Shown in pieces: positions 11,024 to 21,187 of a stretch of DNA of 64,000 bases. Position 1 is the first letter of the stretch. Each line of letters opens with the position of its first letter. The notes below the pieces were generated by a model. It ran no database searches. It was not told the origin of the DNA and worked only from the letters and a program-made list of their open reading frames with translations. This DNA comes from Deinandra increscens subsp. villosa (Eukaryota > Streptophyta > Magnoliopsida > Asterales > Asteraceae). The position numbers and the translations under genes were made by a program. The stretch lies in assembly GCA_039602395.1 (NCBI GenBank), contig JBCNJP010000017.1, positions 25,440,275 to 25,504,274 on the forward strand, read 5' to 3'.

Positions 11024-11090
11024 GGTCACCGGGTTTGAACCCGTGACCTCTGGTTTAAATCATGGTGCCCAAACCACTGGGCTAGAGGCC
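11024..11090 (-). other. tRNA-like module 1 (A box and B box) in LTR F1
   Basis: On the minus strand, TAGCCCAGTGG (11084-11074) matches the Pol III A-box consensus and GGTTCAAACCC (11041-11031) the B-box consensus, 43 nt start to start. A complete tRNA cloverleaf is not evident, so this is a tRNA-like promoter relic rather than a tRNA gene. Confidence 0.7.
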
Positions 11091-11179
11091 AGACTTGTTA
11101 ATGATCTCGATAGGACCGGTTTTGACTACATAGGGACGAGGACACCTGGTTTCAAAATAATACAGAAAAAGGTTGAAGC

Positions 11180-11240
11180 GACAAGGTTTCGAACCCGCGA
11201 CCCATTGGTCACAGCATTACAAACCTACCACTGCACTAGA
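11180..11240 (-). other. tRNA-like module 2 (A box and B box) in LTR F1
   Basis: Minus-strand TAGTGCAGTGG (11238-11228) and GGTTCGAAACC (11195-11185) match A and B boxes. The B box lies 154 bp from that of module 1. The related LTR F1b has the same arrangement at 155 bp. Confidence 0.7.
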
Positions 11241-12098
11241 CATCGAGGACTGTTTTAAGAATGGAAAAAAATTGTTTTAACTAATCACCGGTCCGTCACC
11301 TTCTTCCCCACACAAATCCTTAACCTACCGGCACCCTATTCCGGTCACCGGAAAACTGGAGAACAACGAAGCTAAAACACGGAAACGAGCCGAACAACCC
11401 TATATATCCATACCTTATTGTCGGAGATGAATTGTGGTGCAAAGATGACGATGAAAACCCGAACCGAATCACAATTCCGATGGCGCGACTCGAACTCGAT
11501 TTGAACCTGGGATGCTTCCGGTTACTCGAACAGTAGATGATGTTGGCCACGCGGTGTTCACCGTTGGTCAGCGGGTGGCGACGGAGGTGGTAGCAACGAA
11601 CACGGCGGTTACCTGCGGGTGGCCGGATTTCTCTCCGGTGGTGGTGGTGGTTCTTCGAAAATTTGAAGGACAAGCGAGAGAGAGCTGTGTTCATTTTGTT
11701 ATGCGAAAGTGATTTAGATGGGTGATATTGGATAACAACTGATGGGTTTAATCCAATTTTAATGATCGATCGGTTACGGAAGCGAAGTAGTCGACGGTCG
11801 CCTGTTACAAAAATCATCACATTTCACTTTGAGCTATTGGCCGAATCAGTCCCTCCAATATTTACACTAAATAGAGTCAAGTTTTGTTAAGGCCAGGATT
11901 AGTCCTTGGGTTTAGTTAAACAAAAAACGAGTTTCAAAAGTGGCAAGATTGGTCCCCAGACTTCACAGCCGTTAACTAATCCTAACGGGGCTAACGAAGA
12001 GTAGCTTCATCGAGTACTCGAGACACACGGGCCGTTTATTCTATAAATGGGCACCATGTCGTGTGTAAATATATATATAATATACATATATATATATA

Positions 12099-12131
<33 letters not shown>

Positions 12132-14574
12132 AGTAATTAACTTGTAAAGTTCAAAATGTGAAACCCTCACTAGTTCACATAAAATCAAGAGCATAAAAGC
12201 ATGACTATATATATAGTTCACATAAAAATTTATAGAATAATTTACGAAAACCTTACAACGTTTATCCGGAATACTTCCCATAAAATCATAGCTGGTTACG
12301 TGACACAATGTCACATAAAATCAAGAAATATAATATATACATATATACCGCATAAAATCATAAGTTTATTGCCACATAAAATTACAAGATGTTCACATAA
12401 AGTCATAGAATATGTTTTACATTATATCATAAAATATAAAACGTCTAGACTTAAGTGCATGCTCGTATAGTGATGGTTACACAAACCCTAGATGATCATT
12501 AGGTCAACACAAGTCAAAATCATAAATGATCACACAACATTTATAACGATTTAGGTTTAGATTAAATCAGGAAAAGATCCGAAAAGACGGATTGTCACAA
12601 GTGGGCTCGCAGAACTCACCTTATCTCTTTACTCGTTAAACTGGGACAGAACCTCCGACAGAATCCTTCGGTTAACCTAATTCGAGTATCGTATGGCATT
12701 AACGTAAGGTTTAACATTATAAACATATCCTATGTTTATTTTTCTCTTACATTATCTTAATAATATCTAATTATTAAGGTTTACTTCTATTAAGGTCAAA
12801 ATGACCAAAATGCCCTTATAGGCAAAATATCTCTTTTTAATTGATAATATGAAGACGCGCATTCCTATAAGCAAACGCTCATTCCGGGATCGCCCAGGGA
12901 GGTATGCCATTTCCCAGTTAGGATTTATGCGACACCCTCGCTATGCCAGAAACCCAGTGTACAGGCGCCTACCCTTCCGGTCCGCACGGACTTCTAATAT
13001 CCGATTAACTCGGTATTTTCAATACTTCATTATGTATCTATTTTAACTTCATATATACTTATTATATATATAAACATGTTACCATATCAAAACTCAAGTC
13101 CCCATACCCTCCGGATTATTTTATATTAATTAATCTTATTTAGAAACCCTAATTTCATGAATTTCTTGTTTTATTATCAAAACTCATTTTTTGTCACACC
13201 CCCAAAATACCACTAACGGAGTTTATACCGTTAAGGGGCGCGACTAGACCAGGATCCACAACCATTAGTTACAAATACTAAACGAATCAGAGTAAAGTCC
13301 AATGTTCATAAATAAAACAGTTCCAAAAGTTACGCAGCGGAATGTAAACATAAATATCTTAGCACTAGCCGCGTGCTTTAATTACAAAACATAAATTGTT
13401 ATATAAATTCCCAAGTTAGTTCAATAAAAGTAAACATTTTCTTGAGCCATGTCAACCTGCTCCGGATACTCCTCAGCGATCTGCAAAAGTGAAAACCACG
13501 CAAGTGTCAACCAAAAGGGCTGGTGAGTTCACGGTGGGCTTGTCATGCACTGGCCCGGTCTCATAACCATTTTCTTTGTCAACATATACATGCGTAATAT
13601 TTGTTTTATGAAAGACGATACTTTTAAATGTCAATTACCAACTATTTAATATGCGCTTAGTCTTGTAAGAATTAAAGAACTCAACCGATATCGCGGGTAG
13701 CTAATCCGTCATTTCATGCACTAAGGATGATTGTACCAAGCTGACTAATTATTCTGCGGTGTTCCACCGTCATTAATTTTTATTTGCGGACTTTCGTCAC
13801 TGCTCTTTTTGCCTCCCCCGTGTCCTCCTCTTGGGATCACGGTGTCAAATAGGCTGATATTGTTCCCCGTGCACCTCCAGTGCCCCGGAGCGGAGTTTGT
13901 CAAACTCCAGTAGATCTACCCAACATCCCCTCGCTTCCACGAATTAATGGCACAATTAATTATGAGGACTTTTTATTTAACCAAAAACATTCCTTAGAAA
14001 TCATGTGATATCATTTGGTTTAAAGTCTTTAACCTATGCTAGCCATATTAAAACATTTCACTTAGGGTTTCTTTCGAAACCAAAAATCATTTATCAGTTT
14101 TATTTTTCGTAACGACGACTTGATTCCTTCCCCAAGTGTTCCCATAAACACTTGGTGAAAATCAGTCAATTTGTATTCGTCCGGTGCTCGGCACTCGTAA
14201 GCTTTGTCAGCATTATTTCTAAGTTGTTCTTTCCGTCCCTATCGGGATCGTGTCTTGCGGGTTAGTGACACTCACCTTTGGTTGCTCGGCTAGACTTGCT
14301 TAATTATCCTTGAATTGGTTTCTTAATGAAGACCTATAATTCATTTAGGTCTTATATATTAGTCTTGTGTCTAATTTATTTCAAACAACGTTCACTATGG
14401 CCCATAACATAGCACGTTAAGCTAAGACACGACATATCGACACACGACACCGATGGTTGATCATAAGCAAGGGTTCACATAGTACAGAAATCAGACATGT
14501 ATCATCATGGCATAATCATGTAAGTCATGGCATAACACTTAAGCAAATTTCACAAGTTTGGTTTTTGGGTCAGG

Positions 14575-14885
14575 TCTTAGTTTCGCTAGCATAGTTTCGC
14601 TAGGCAGTTTCGCTAGGTGCACGGGCAGCACTTTCGCTAGGCAATGCCTGGTGACACAGTTTCGCTAGGCTAGTTTCGCCCGAAACTGCTGACGCAGTTT
14701 CGCTAGCCTAGTTTCGCAGGGAAACTGGTTTGAACTTTCGTTCAGGTATTTCGCTCGATAGTTTCGCTTGAGCTGGTCTGGTCAGGTTCCCGGCGACACT
14801 ATAGTTTCGCTGGTCAGTGTCGCTGGAAGGAGATATAATTTCGCTACTTAGTTTCGCCCAGAGAACACACAGTTTCGCTGGTCGC
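14575..14885. repeat. Dispersed AGTTTCGCT motif array, cluster 1 (left LTR)
   Basis: About sixteen copies of AGTTTCGCT or close variants in ~310 bp, irregularly spaced at 10-30 bp, several followed by AGG or AGC. The same array occurs at 22571-22881 in the other LTR. It lies downstream of the predicted TATA box in element orientation, so it would be transcribed. Confidence 0.8.
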
Positions 14886-15379
14886 GAAAAACATACGGAT
14901 TTGCCTAAAAATCAACCTAACAGCTTCTGATCATACATGCAATTCATTATCTAGCATCCATAGGCATTTACCAACATAAATCAAGCAACTTTAACACGTT
15001 TAACATGCATTTTGTCATCAAATCACCAAAAAGCACATTTTAACCTAAAAAGACCTATTCTAGCATAAATCATCATCATGGTTTGTTTTTACACGTAAAG
15101 TTTCTGACTTTAAGGTAGATCTAGCATCCTAAAGCAACATATTAAGAGATCAAGCAATTACATGAGGGTTTGAGCATGCTTTAAGAAGAAAACATATAGA
15201 AAAGCATAAAACATGGTTTTTGGGACTCACGATTTGATCTAGGATTCAAACGGGTGTTGTCTCAAGGCTGAGATGATGATTCTTGATGGTTTCTTGGCTG
15301 ACCAGAATCTCCAGGAGAAAAGAGTGTGTGTGTGTTGTTGTGTGGTTTGAGCAAATGAGGCTACTAGGGTTTATTAAGT

Positions 15380-15388
15380 TTATTTATA
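15380..15388 (-). promoter_or_regulatory. Candidate LTR TATA box (left LTR)
   Basis: Minus-strand TATAAATAA, with the second TTTCGC cluster (15398-15512) directly upstream. The identical box in the right LTR is at 23376-23384, where it would drive the genomic transcript. Confidence 0.5.
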
Positions 15389-15770
15389 TCAGAGGCTAGT
15401 TTCGCTGGCAGTTTCGCTGGCCAGGCGAAACTAGCTCTGGTCACGAGTTAACGGGTAGTTTAGCTGGTTACCGGGCGACACTATAGTTTCGCCCGTTAGT
15501 TTCGCTGACTACCAAAACGGGTCAATTTTCACATAATCAAGTATTTACAATTAACCATGCTATTCACAATAATAAGTCATGTATTTAAATCACATTGTAC
15601 ATAAGGACAATCAATGATGAACACATAACACATATGGGCGGGTTCGGTGATCAACCAAAGGTCGTGGACGTATTCGGCCTAGTTAAGCATTAGTTACTTA
15701 AGTTAACACTTATAACGTAACTAACGGGTTTGTCTAACGGAAGTTAACCTTGAAATTCTCGAGTGTCACA

Positions 15771-15784
15771 TCATTCCCCTGAAA
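15771..15784 (-). other. Polypurine tract of the chromovirus
   Basis: Minus-strand TTTCAGGGGAATGA directly precedes the 3' LTR, the expected plus-strand priming site. Confidence 0.7.
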
Positions 15785-15929
15785 TTGGAATTTTCGTCCC
15801 GAAAATTATTCTTGTGTCGTAGCGTTCGCAGCATCAGCTGTCGTCGTTGCTATCGTCGCTGGGGAAAGAAAGCAAAAAGTTTTAGGGTTGTCACATCCTC
15901 CTCCCGTTACGGAATTTTGGTCCCCAAAA

Positions 15930-18900
15930 TTAAATCATACCTTGAGTTTCCGTGGACTCTTGCTCGAACAAGTGAGGATACTTTTTCCTCATTTGATCCT
16001 CTCGCTCCCAAGTATATTCAGGTCCACGCCTTGAGTTCCATCGCACTTTGACGATCGGAATCTTGCTACGTTTGAGGGCTTTCTCCTCGCGTCCCATGAT
16101 TTCTACCGGTTGCTCGATGAATCTCAGATGTTCATCGATTTCCAATTCCTCCAGAGGGATTATTTCGATGTCTTCAGCTAGACATTTCTTTAGGTTGGAA
16201 ACGTGAAACACGTTATGAACTCCATCGAGTTCAGCAGGGAGTTGCAATCGATAGGCCACCGGGCCTACTTCCCCAATTATTTCAAACGGACCGATGTAGC
16301 GAGGATTTAACTTTCCGCGCTTCCCGAAGCGTATCACTCCCTTCCAGGGAGATACCTTCAACAATACTTTGTCACCCACCTCAAACTTTAGAGGTTTCCG
16401 GCGTTTGTCGGCATAACTCTTTTGTCGATCACGCGCTGCAGCCAGCCGTTGTCTGATTTGAATAATCCGTTCGGTCATATCGTGAATAACTTCCGGTCCA
16501 GTGAGTCCTTTCTCACCTGTTTCAGCCCAACACACGGGCGATCTACATTTTCTGCCATACAGTGCTTCAAAAGGTGCAGCACCTATACTTGAATGATAAC
16601 TATTGTTGTAAGAGAACTCCACCAGTGGAAGGTGAGTCTCCCAATCCTTTCCAAAGTCAAGAACGCAAGCTCGGAGCATATCTTCTAATGTTTGAATCGT
16701 TCGTTCCGTCTGACCGTCAGTCTGCGGGTGATAAGCTGTACTCATGTCTAGTCGGGTTCCCAATGCTTCCTGCATTGATTGCCATAACCGGGAAGTAAAT
16801 CGAGGATCTCGATCAGAAATGATAGTCTTAGGCACACCGTGAAGCTTCACAATTTTGTCGATGTACAGCTTTGTCAATTTATCTATATTATCACTTTCCT
16901 TCATCGGAATGAAATGTGCAGATTTGGTTAACCGATCGATGATAACCCAAATCGCATCCGGTTGATTTGATCGATGAGGTAATCCCGTTACAAAATCCAT
17001 GGAGATGTCCTCCCATTTCCATTCTGGGATCTTTGGTTGTTGTAGTAAACCAGAAGGCTTTTGGTATTCAATCTTGACCCTTGAACATGTTAAACACTTA
17101 GCCACATATCGAGCAATGTCGGCTTTCATATTCGGCCACCAATAAAGATTCTTCAAGTCCTGATACATTTTATCTGATCCAGGGTGCACCGAATATCTTG
17201 ACTTGTGAGCCTCGTCCATCACAAGCTCACGGAGATTTCCAAACAATGGAACCCAGATTCTGTCATTATAGTATGTGAGTCCATCGGACTTAACTTCAGA
17301 ATGGCCATCTACACCACGCAGTGCTTCAGCTGCGAAGTTTTCTGCTTTCAAAGCTTCTCGTTGGCAGTCACGGATCCGATCCGGTAATCCTGAATGTATT
17401 GTAAGTTGAAGCGCTCGTACCCGACGAGGCTTTTCGTATTCTTTTCTGCTCAGGGCATCGGCCACCACGTTGGCTTTTCCAGGATGATACTTAATAGCCA
17501 AATCATAATCGTTCAGTAATTCAACCCACCTTCTTTGCCGCATGTTGAGATCTTTCTGATCAAAGATGTGTTGCAAACTTTTATGATCGGTGAATATTGT
17601 GCACTTTGTTCCATATAGGTAATGTCTCCAAATCTTGAGTGCATGAACAACGGCTCCCATTTCCAAATCATGCGTCGTATAGTTCTTTTCAGTATCCTTT
17701 AGTTGCCTGGACCCATAGGCAATCACTTTATCTCGTTGCATCAACACGCAACCGAGTCCTTGGATTGATGCATCGCAGTAAACCACAAAGTCGTCAACTC
17801 CATCGGGTAACGCAAGAATTGGAGCCGAACATAACATATCCTTGAGCGTTTGGAACGCGCGCTCTTCCTTCTCACCCCATCTGTATTGCACTCCTTTGTG
17901 CGTTAAGGCCGTTAAGGGTTGAGCCAGTTGAGAGAAACCCTTAATAAACCTTCGATAATATCCGGCAAGCCCTAAAAATTGTCGGATTTCTGTTGGCGCT
18001 CTTGGGGTAGACCAGTTCTTAATTGCTTCCACTTTGGCTGGATCTACATGGATTCCTTCCTCATTTACAATGTGTCCAAGAAACTGGACTTCGCGGATCC
18101 AGAAGTCGCACTTCGAAAACTTAGCATAAAGCTGTTCCTTGCGGAGCAATTCCAGTATAAGTCGCAGATGCTCCTCGTGTTCTTCCTTTGACTTGGAGTA
18201 GATCAAAATATCGTCAATGAAGACTATTACAAACTTATCGAGGTACGGCTTGCATACTCGATTCATCAGGTCCATAAATACGGCAGGTGCATTGGTTAGC
18301 CCAAACGGCATAACCAGGAACTCGTAGTGACCATACCGAGTCCTGAAAGCAGTCTTGGGTACATCCTCATCACGAACGCGAAGCTGGTGATATCCAGACC
18401 GTAAATCAATCTTTGAAAAGTAGCTTGAACCCTGTAGTTGGTCGAAGAGATCGTCGATGCGAGGAAGTGGATACCGATTCTTGATCGTAACTTTGTTAAG
18501 TTCTCGGTAGTCGATGCACATGCGGAACGTTCCGTCCTTCTTCTTAACAAACAGTACCGGAGCTCCCCATGGAGACGAACTTGGACGAATAAACCCCTTG
18601 TCGAGTAGCTCTTGCAGTTGTGAGGAGAGTTCGTTGAGTTCACTTACAGCCAATCGGTAAGGTGCGCGTGCGATCGGAGCGGCACCTGGAGCTAAATCAA
18701 TCCCAAACTCAACTTGTCGAAATGGAGGCAAGCCAGGCAGATCTTCAGGAAATACATCTTGGAAGTCGCGAACTATCGGGTAATCATCAATTTGGCGCTC
18801 GGGATGTGTCGTGTCAGTGACGTTCGCAAGAATCGCGAAGTGACCCTTACGGAGGCATTTCTGAGCTTTAAGGAATGAAATAATGCCGGTGACTGTTCCA

Positions 18901-19946
18901 CCTTTCTCACCTTGAACCGTTAACACTTTGCCGTCTTCGAGTGGAATACGAACCACTTTTTCCTTGCATAAAATTTCAGCTCGGTTTTCGGATAACCAAT
19001 CCATTCCTACTATGACGTCGAAACTACCAATTGGGAAAGGCATAAGGTTGATTCCTAATGTATGGCCAGCTAGTTCTAACTTACAGTCTTTAACTATCTG
19101 AGTCGTATCATGAAGTTTACCGTTTGCTAGTTCTACCACATACTTAGCATCTAAGTTAACTGGTTTAGCATTTATTAGTCTAGCAAACTTAGTGGAAATA
19201 AAGCTTCTTTCAGCACCAGAATCAAATAAGACAGTAGCAAAGAAACCGTTCAAAATAAATTTACCGTTGATCACGTTGGCATCATTGCGAGCTTCTCCTT
19301 GACCCATCACGAAAGCTCGGCCTCTACCATTTCCACCATTCCCACCATTGCCATTGCCGTTTCCATTACCATTACCATGGCCACCGTTGTTCCCCTGGTT
19401 ACCATTCCCTTGTCTCCTCAGTTGAGGGCAATCTCTTTTCATGTGGCCTTGGGCACCACATTCATAGCAACCATTGCCATTTCTTCTTGGGACTTCATTG
19501 TTACGGTTCTGCCCATTGTTATTCCCATTTCCCCGGTTATTACCATTGTTGTTGTTGTTGTTGTTCTGCCTCATCCGGTTTTGTTGCTCAGGAATGACTG
19601 CCCAACAGTCGTCTGCCACGTGGCTTCTCTTACCACACCTCCCACAAGTTAAACTTTTTCTACAGACTCCCGAGTGATGCTTGCCGCAGGTGTTGCAAGT
19701 GGGCAGGTTCTGACCATTTCCGCCCTGGCGGTTGTTGCTGCTATTGACACCAGATCGCTTACTTTGACCTTGGGAGTGATAGGATTTCCCAGAGCTGTTG
19801 GCCACACTCTGCTGATTCATTGACACCTCAGGAATCTCATTCTCGGCCTTTCTCTTGCCACTCAAGGCAGTCTTCTCGGTGGCTTTCGCAGGTAGAGTTC
19901 CCTTCTCAATTTCTTGGTCGGTCAACTTATGAGCTAGACGAATAGC
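15930..19946 (-). CDS. Chromovirus Pol: zinc knuckles, protease, RT, RNase H, integrase, chromodomain
   Basis: Open from just after a stop codon (19947-19949) to TGA at 15930. Residues counted from 19925. Two good CCHC knuckles and one degenerate one lie at ~77-160. The aspartic protease motif DSGA is at 235. Reverse transcriptase runs ~430-620 with the catalytic IDD at 570-572. RNase H begins at the CDAS aspartate (718) and ends near VADALSRK. Integrase has an H-C zinc region near 915-950 and a DD35E triad (D977, D1038, E1074). The C-terminus has the HVSNLKKC motif and a chromodomain-like segment (~1275-1322) ending in YTWERED. Chromodomains direct integration to certain chromatin marks in this family. 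All key catalytic residues are present. It has no ATG of its own and lies in the same frame as the upstream Gag. Confidence 0.95.
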   Translation of the reverse strand, partial: AIRLAHKLTDQEIEKGTLPAKATEKTALSGKRKAENEIPEVSMNQQSVANSSGKSYHSQGQSKRSGVNSSNNRQGGNGQNLPTCNTCGKHHSGVCRKSLTCGRCGKRSHVADDCWAVIPEQQNRMRQNNNNNNNGNNRGNGNNNGQNRNNEVPRRNGNGCYECGAQGHMKRDCPQLRRQGNGNQGNNGGHGNGNGNGNGNGGNGGNGRGRAFVMGQGEARNDANVINGKFILNGFFATVLFDSGAERSFISTKFARLINAKPVNLDAKYVVELANGKLHDTTQIVKDCKLELAGHTLGINLMPFPIGSFDVIVGMDWLSENRAEILCKEKVVRIPLEDGKVLTVQGEKGGTVTGIISFLKAQKCLRKGHFAILANVTDTTHPERQIDDYPIVRDFQDVFPEDLPGLPPFRQVEFGIDLAPGAAPIARAPYRLAVSELNELSSQLQELLDKGFIRPSSSPWGAPVLFVKKKDGTFRMCIDYRELNKVTIKNRYPLPRIDDLFDQLQGSSYFSKIDLRSGYHQLRVRDEDVPKTAFRTRYGHYEFLVMPFGLTNAPAVFMDLMNRVCKPYLDKFVIVFIDDILIYSKSKEEHEEHLRLILELLRKEQLYAKFSKCDFWIREVQFLGHIVNEEGIHVDPAKVEAIKNWSTPRAPTEIRQFLGLAGYYRRFIKGFSQLAQPLTALTHKGVQYRWGEKEERAFQTLKDMLCSAPILALPDGVDDFVVYCDASIQGLGCVLMQRDKVIAYGSRQLKDTEKNYTTHDLEMGAVVHALKIWRHYLYGTKCTIFTDHKSLQHIFDQKDLNMRQRRWVELLNDYDLAIKYHPGKANVVADALSRKEYEKPRRVRALQLTIHSGLPDRIRDCQREALKAENFAAEALRGVDGHSEVKSDGLTYYNDRIWVPLFGNLRELVMDEAHKSRYSVHPGSDKMYQDLKNLYWWPNMKADIARYVAKCLTCSRVKIEYQKPSGLLQQPKIPEWKWEDISMDFVTGLPHRSNQPDAIWVIIDRLTKSAHFIPMKESDNIDKLTKLYIDKIVKLHGVPKTIISDRDPRFTSRLWQSMQEALGTRLDMSTAYHPQTDGQTERTIQTLEDMLRACVLDFGKDWETHLPLVEFSYNNSYHSSIGAAPFEALYGRKCRSPVCWAETGEKGLTGPEVIHDMTERIIQIRQRLAAARDRQKSYADKRRKPLKFEVGDKVLLKVSPWKGVIRFGKRGKLNPRYIGPFEIIGEVGPVAYRLQLPAELDGVHNVFHVSNLKKCLAEDIEIIPLEELEIDEHLRFIEQPVEIMGREEKALKRSKIPIVKVRWNSRRGPEYTWEREDQMRKKYPHLFEQESTETQGMI

Positions 19947-20645
19947 TTATTGCACAGTTGCTGGGTTGCTAGCAGTCACCATTCCTTTGATTTGAGGCGC
20001 GAGGCCTTCCAGATAACGCTCGATGCGTTTGAATTCAGCGTCAACCATTGAGGGACATAAAACCTCATACTCGTGATATCGTGCAGTGTACTGTTCAACC
20101 TCAGACCCAGACATCCTCAAATTCAGGAATTCGCCTTCAAGCTTCTTCACTTGGTCGCGTGGACAGTATTCCTCCATAATCAGATCCTTAAATGCTGCCC
20201 ACTGCATGTTATCAGCCGCTTCTAGCCCAACCATCTGAATTTCAGCGTTCCACCAGGAGAGTGCGGCTCCTTCGAAGGTACCAGTAGCAAACTTCACCTT
20301 GCTTTCAGCCGGGCAGTTACATATGGAGAAAACCTTTTCGGACTTTTCAATCCACCTAAGGAGTCCTACAGCTCCTTCTTCGCCGGAAAATGTCATCGGC
20401 TTACAGTCCATGAAGGACTTGAACGTGCAGTGGTGCTGGTTTCCTGATGCATAAATAGTTCGGATTTTAAAATTAAACAGGTCATGATATAATTGCTTTG
20501 TGCCTTAACCGGCATAATAGTTACCCTGTGCGGCATATGCAGCTTGGACGGCTGCCACCGCGGCTTGCACATGTTCAGCAATCATCGCTTGTAGCTGTGC
20601 AGGCGTCATGTTTATGCCACCTCTTCCGTTTCCTCTTCCAGACAT
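19947..20645 (-). pseudogene. Chromovirus Gag, interrupted by two in-frame stops
   Basis: The frame starts at ATG 20645 with a Gly/Arg-rich beginning (MSGRGNGRGG) and reaches TAA at 20505-20507 after 46 codons. It stays in the same frame through a capsid-type domain (FSGEEGAVGLLRWIEKSE, SWWNAE, EYCPRD) until a second TAA at 19947-19949, then continues into Pol. Related elements have Gag and Pol as one continuous frame. Both stops therefore look like point lesions, although programmed readthrough at the second cannot be excluded from sequence alone. Confidence 0.85.
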
Positions 20646-21170
20646 CTTGCTGAACAGTTAAAGTAGCCAGTGTTCAGTCACAGTTATATTTTTATACATA
20701 TCCCATAGTATGTATATTAGCCAGTTCCCGTTATCCCACTATTAGTCCAGAAAAATTTTCGTGCAAATTGAGGCGTCGTCGAAGAACGTCGTAAATGCTA
20801 TCGTCGAAGGTCGGCTTCCCATAAAGTCACCGTCGGCGTAGTCGTCGTAGTAGAAATCAGGACGTAGCGTGTAGCATCTTTTCGTTGTCGCTTTCCCCAG
20901 AGTAGTGTGCGTATTTGCGGTCGCATTTCTTATTCGTGTGAAAATTTCCTAAGGTCTTTCCGTTAGACTACTCAGACACGGTCTATATATATACTTATAT
21001 ATATATATATACATACGTATTAAGCCTTTACTTACACAGCAGAGCGAGTATCCCAGGTTGGCACGTAAAAATTTTGTCTTTGGGAATTTGTTTGTTTGTT
21101 TTGTAACCAAGGTTTTCAAGTTGCAGTTTCCAAATCGTTTTCAAAAATGATTCCAGTTCTCTGCAACTCA
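20646..21170 (-). other. 5' leader of the chromovirus
   Basis: Noncoding interval between Gag start and primer-binding site, with a TA-rich run near 20985-21015. No other feature seen. Confidence 0.6.
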
Positions 21171-21184
21171 TGGCTCTGATACCA
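21171..21184 (-). other. Primer-binding site of the chromovirus
   Basis: Minus-strand TGGTATCAGAGCCA, complementary to the 3' end of plant initiator-Met tRNA, three bases inside the 5' LTR. Confidence 0.9.
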
Positions 21185-21187
21185 ATC

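Larger units (their letters stand above)
9470..12600 (-). mobile_element. Solo LTR F1 (gypsy type)
   Basis: 3131 bp. Starts TGTCACACCCCC and ends GATTGTCACA, flanked by the duplication agtgg (9465-9469 and 12601-12605). No internal region. The related copy F1b (51764) has a primer-binding site complement at its left edge, which fixes the orientation as minus. The LTR contains two tRNA-like modules (11024-11090 and 11180-11240), AT-dinucleotide runs (~10587-10616, ~12070-12131) and several CACATAAAATCA repeats at 12175-12400. Open frames inside it (for example minus 11320-11820) have no recognisable domains. Confidence 0.85.
13192..15770 (-). repeat. 3' LTR of the chromovirus (left copy)
   Basis: 2579 bp. 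In element orientation it starts TGTGACACTCGAG and ends GGGTGTGACA. It carries two clusters of TTTCGC motifs (14575-14885 and 15398-15512) and a TATAAATAA box on the minus strand at 15380-15388. Confidence 0.93.

Noticed and set aside
11024..11090. Functional tRNA gene
   Set aside because: A and B boxes are present, but acceptor and anticodon arms do not form; better described as tRNA-like.
12044..12314. Minus-strand open frame rich in Tyr and Ile
   Set aside because: Produced by an AT dinucleotide run inside solo LTR F1.
19947..19949. Programmed stop-codon readthrough between Gag and Pol of the chromovirus
   Set aside because: A second in-frame stop lies further upstream within Gag and no readthrough context is evident; mutation is simpler.
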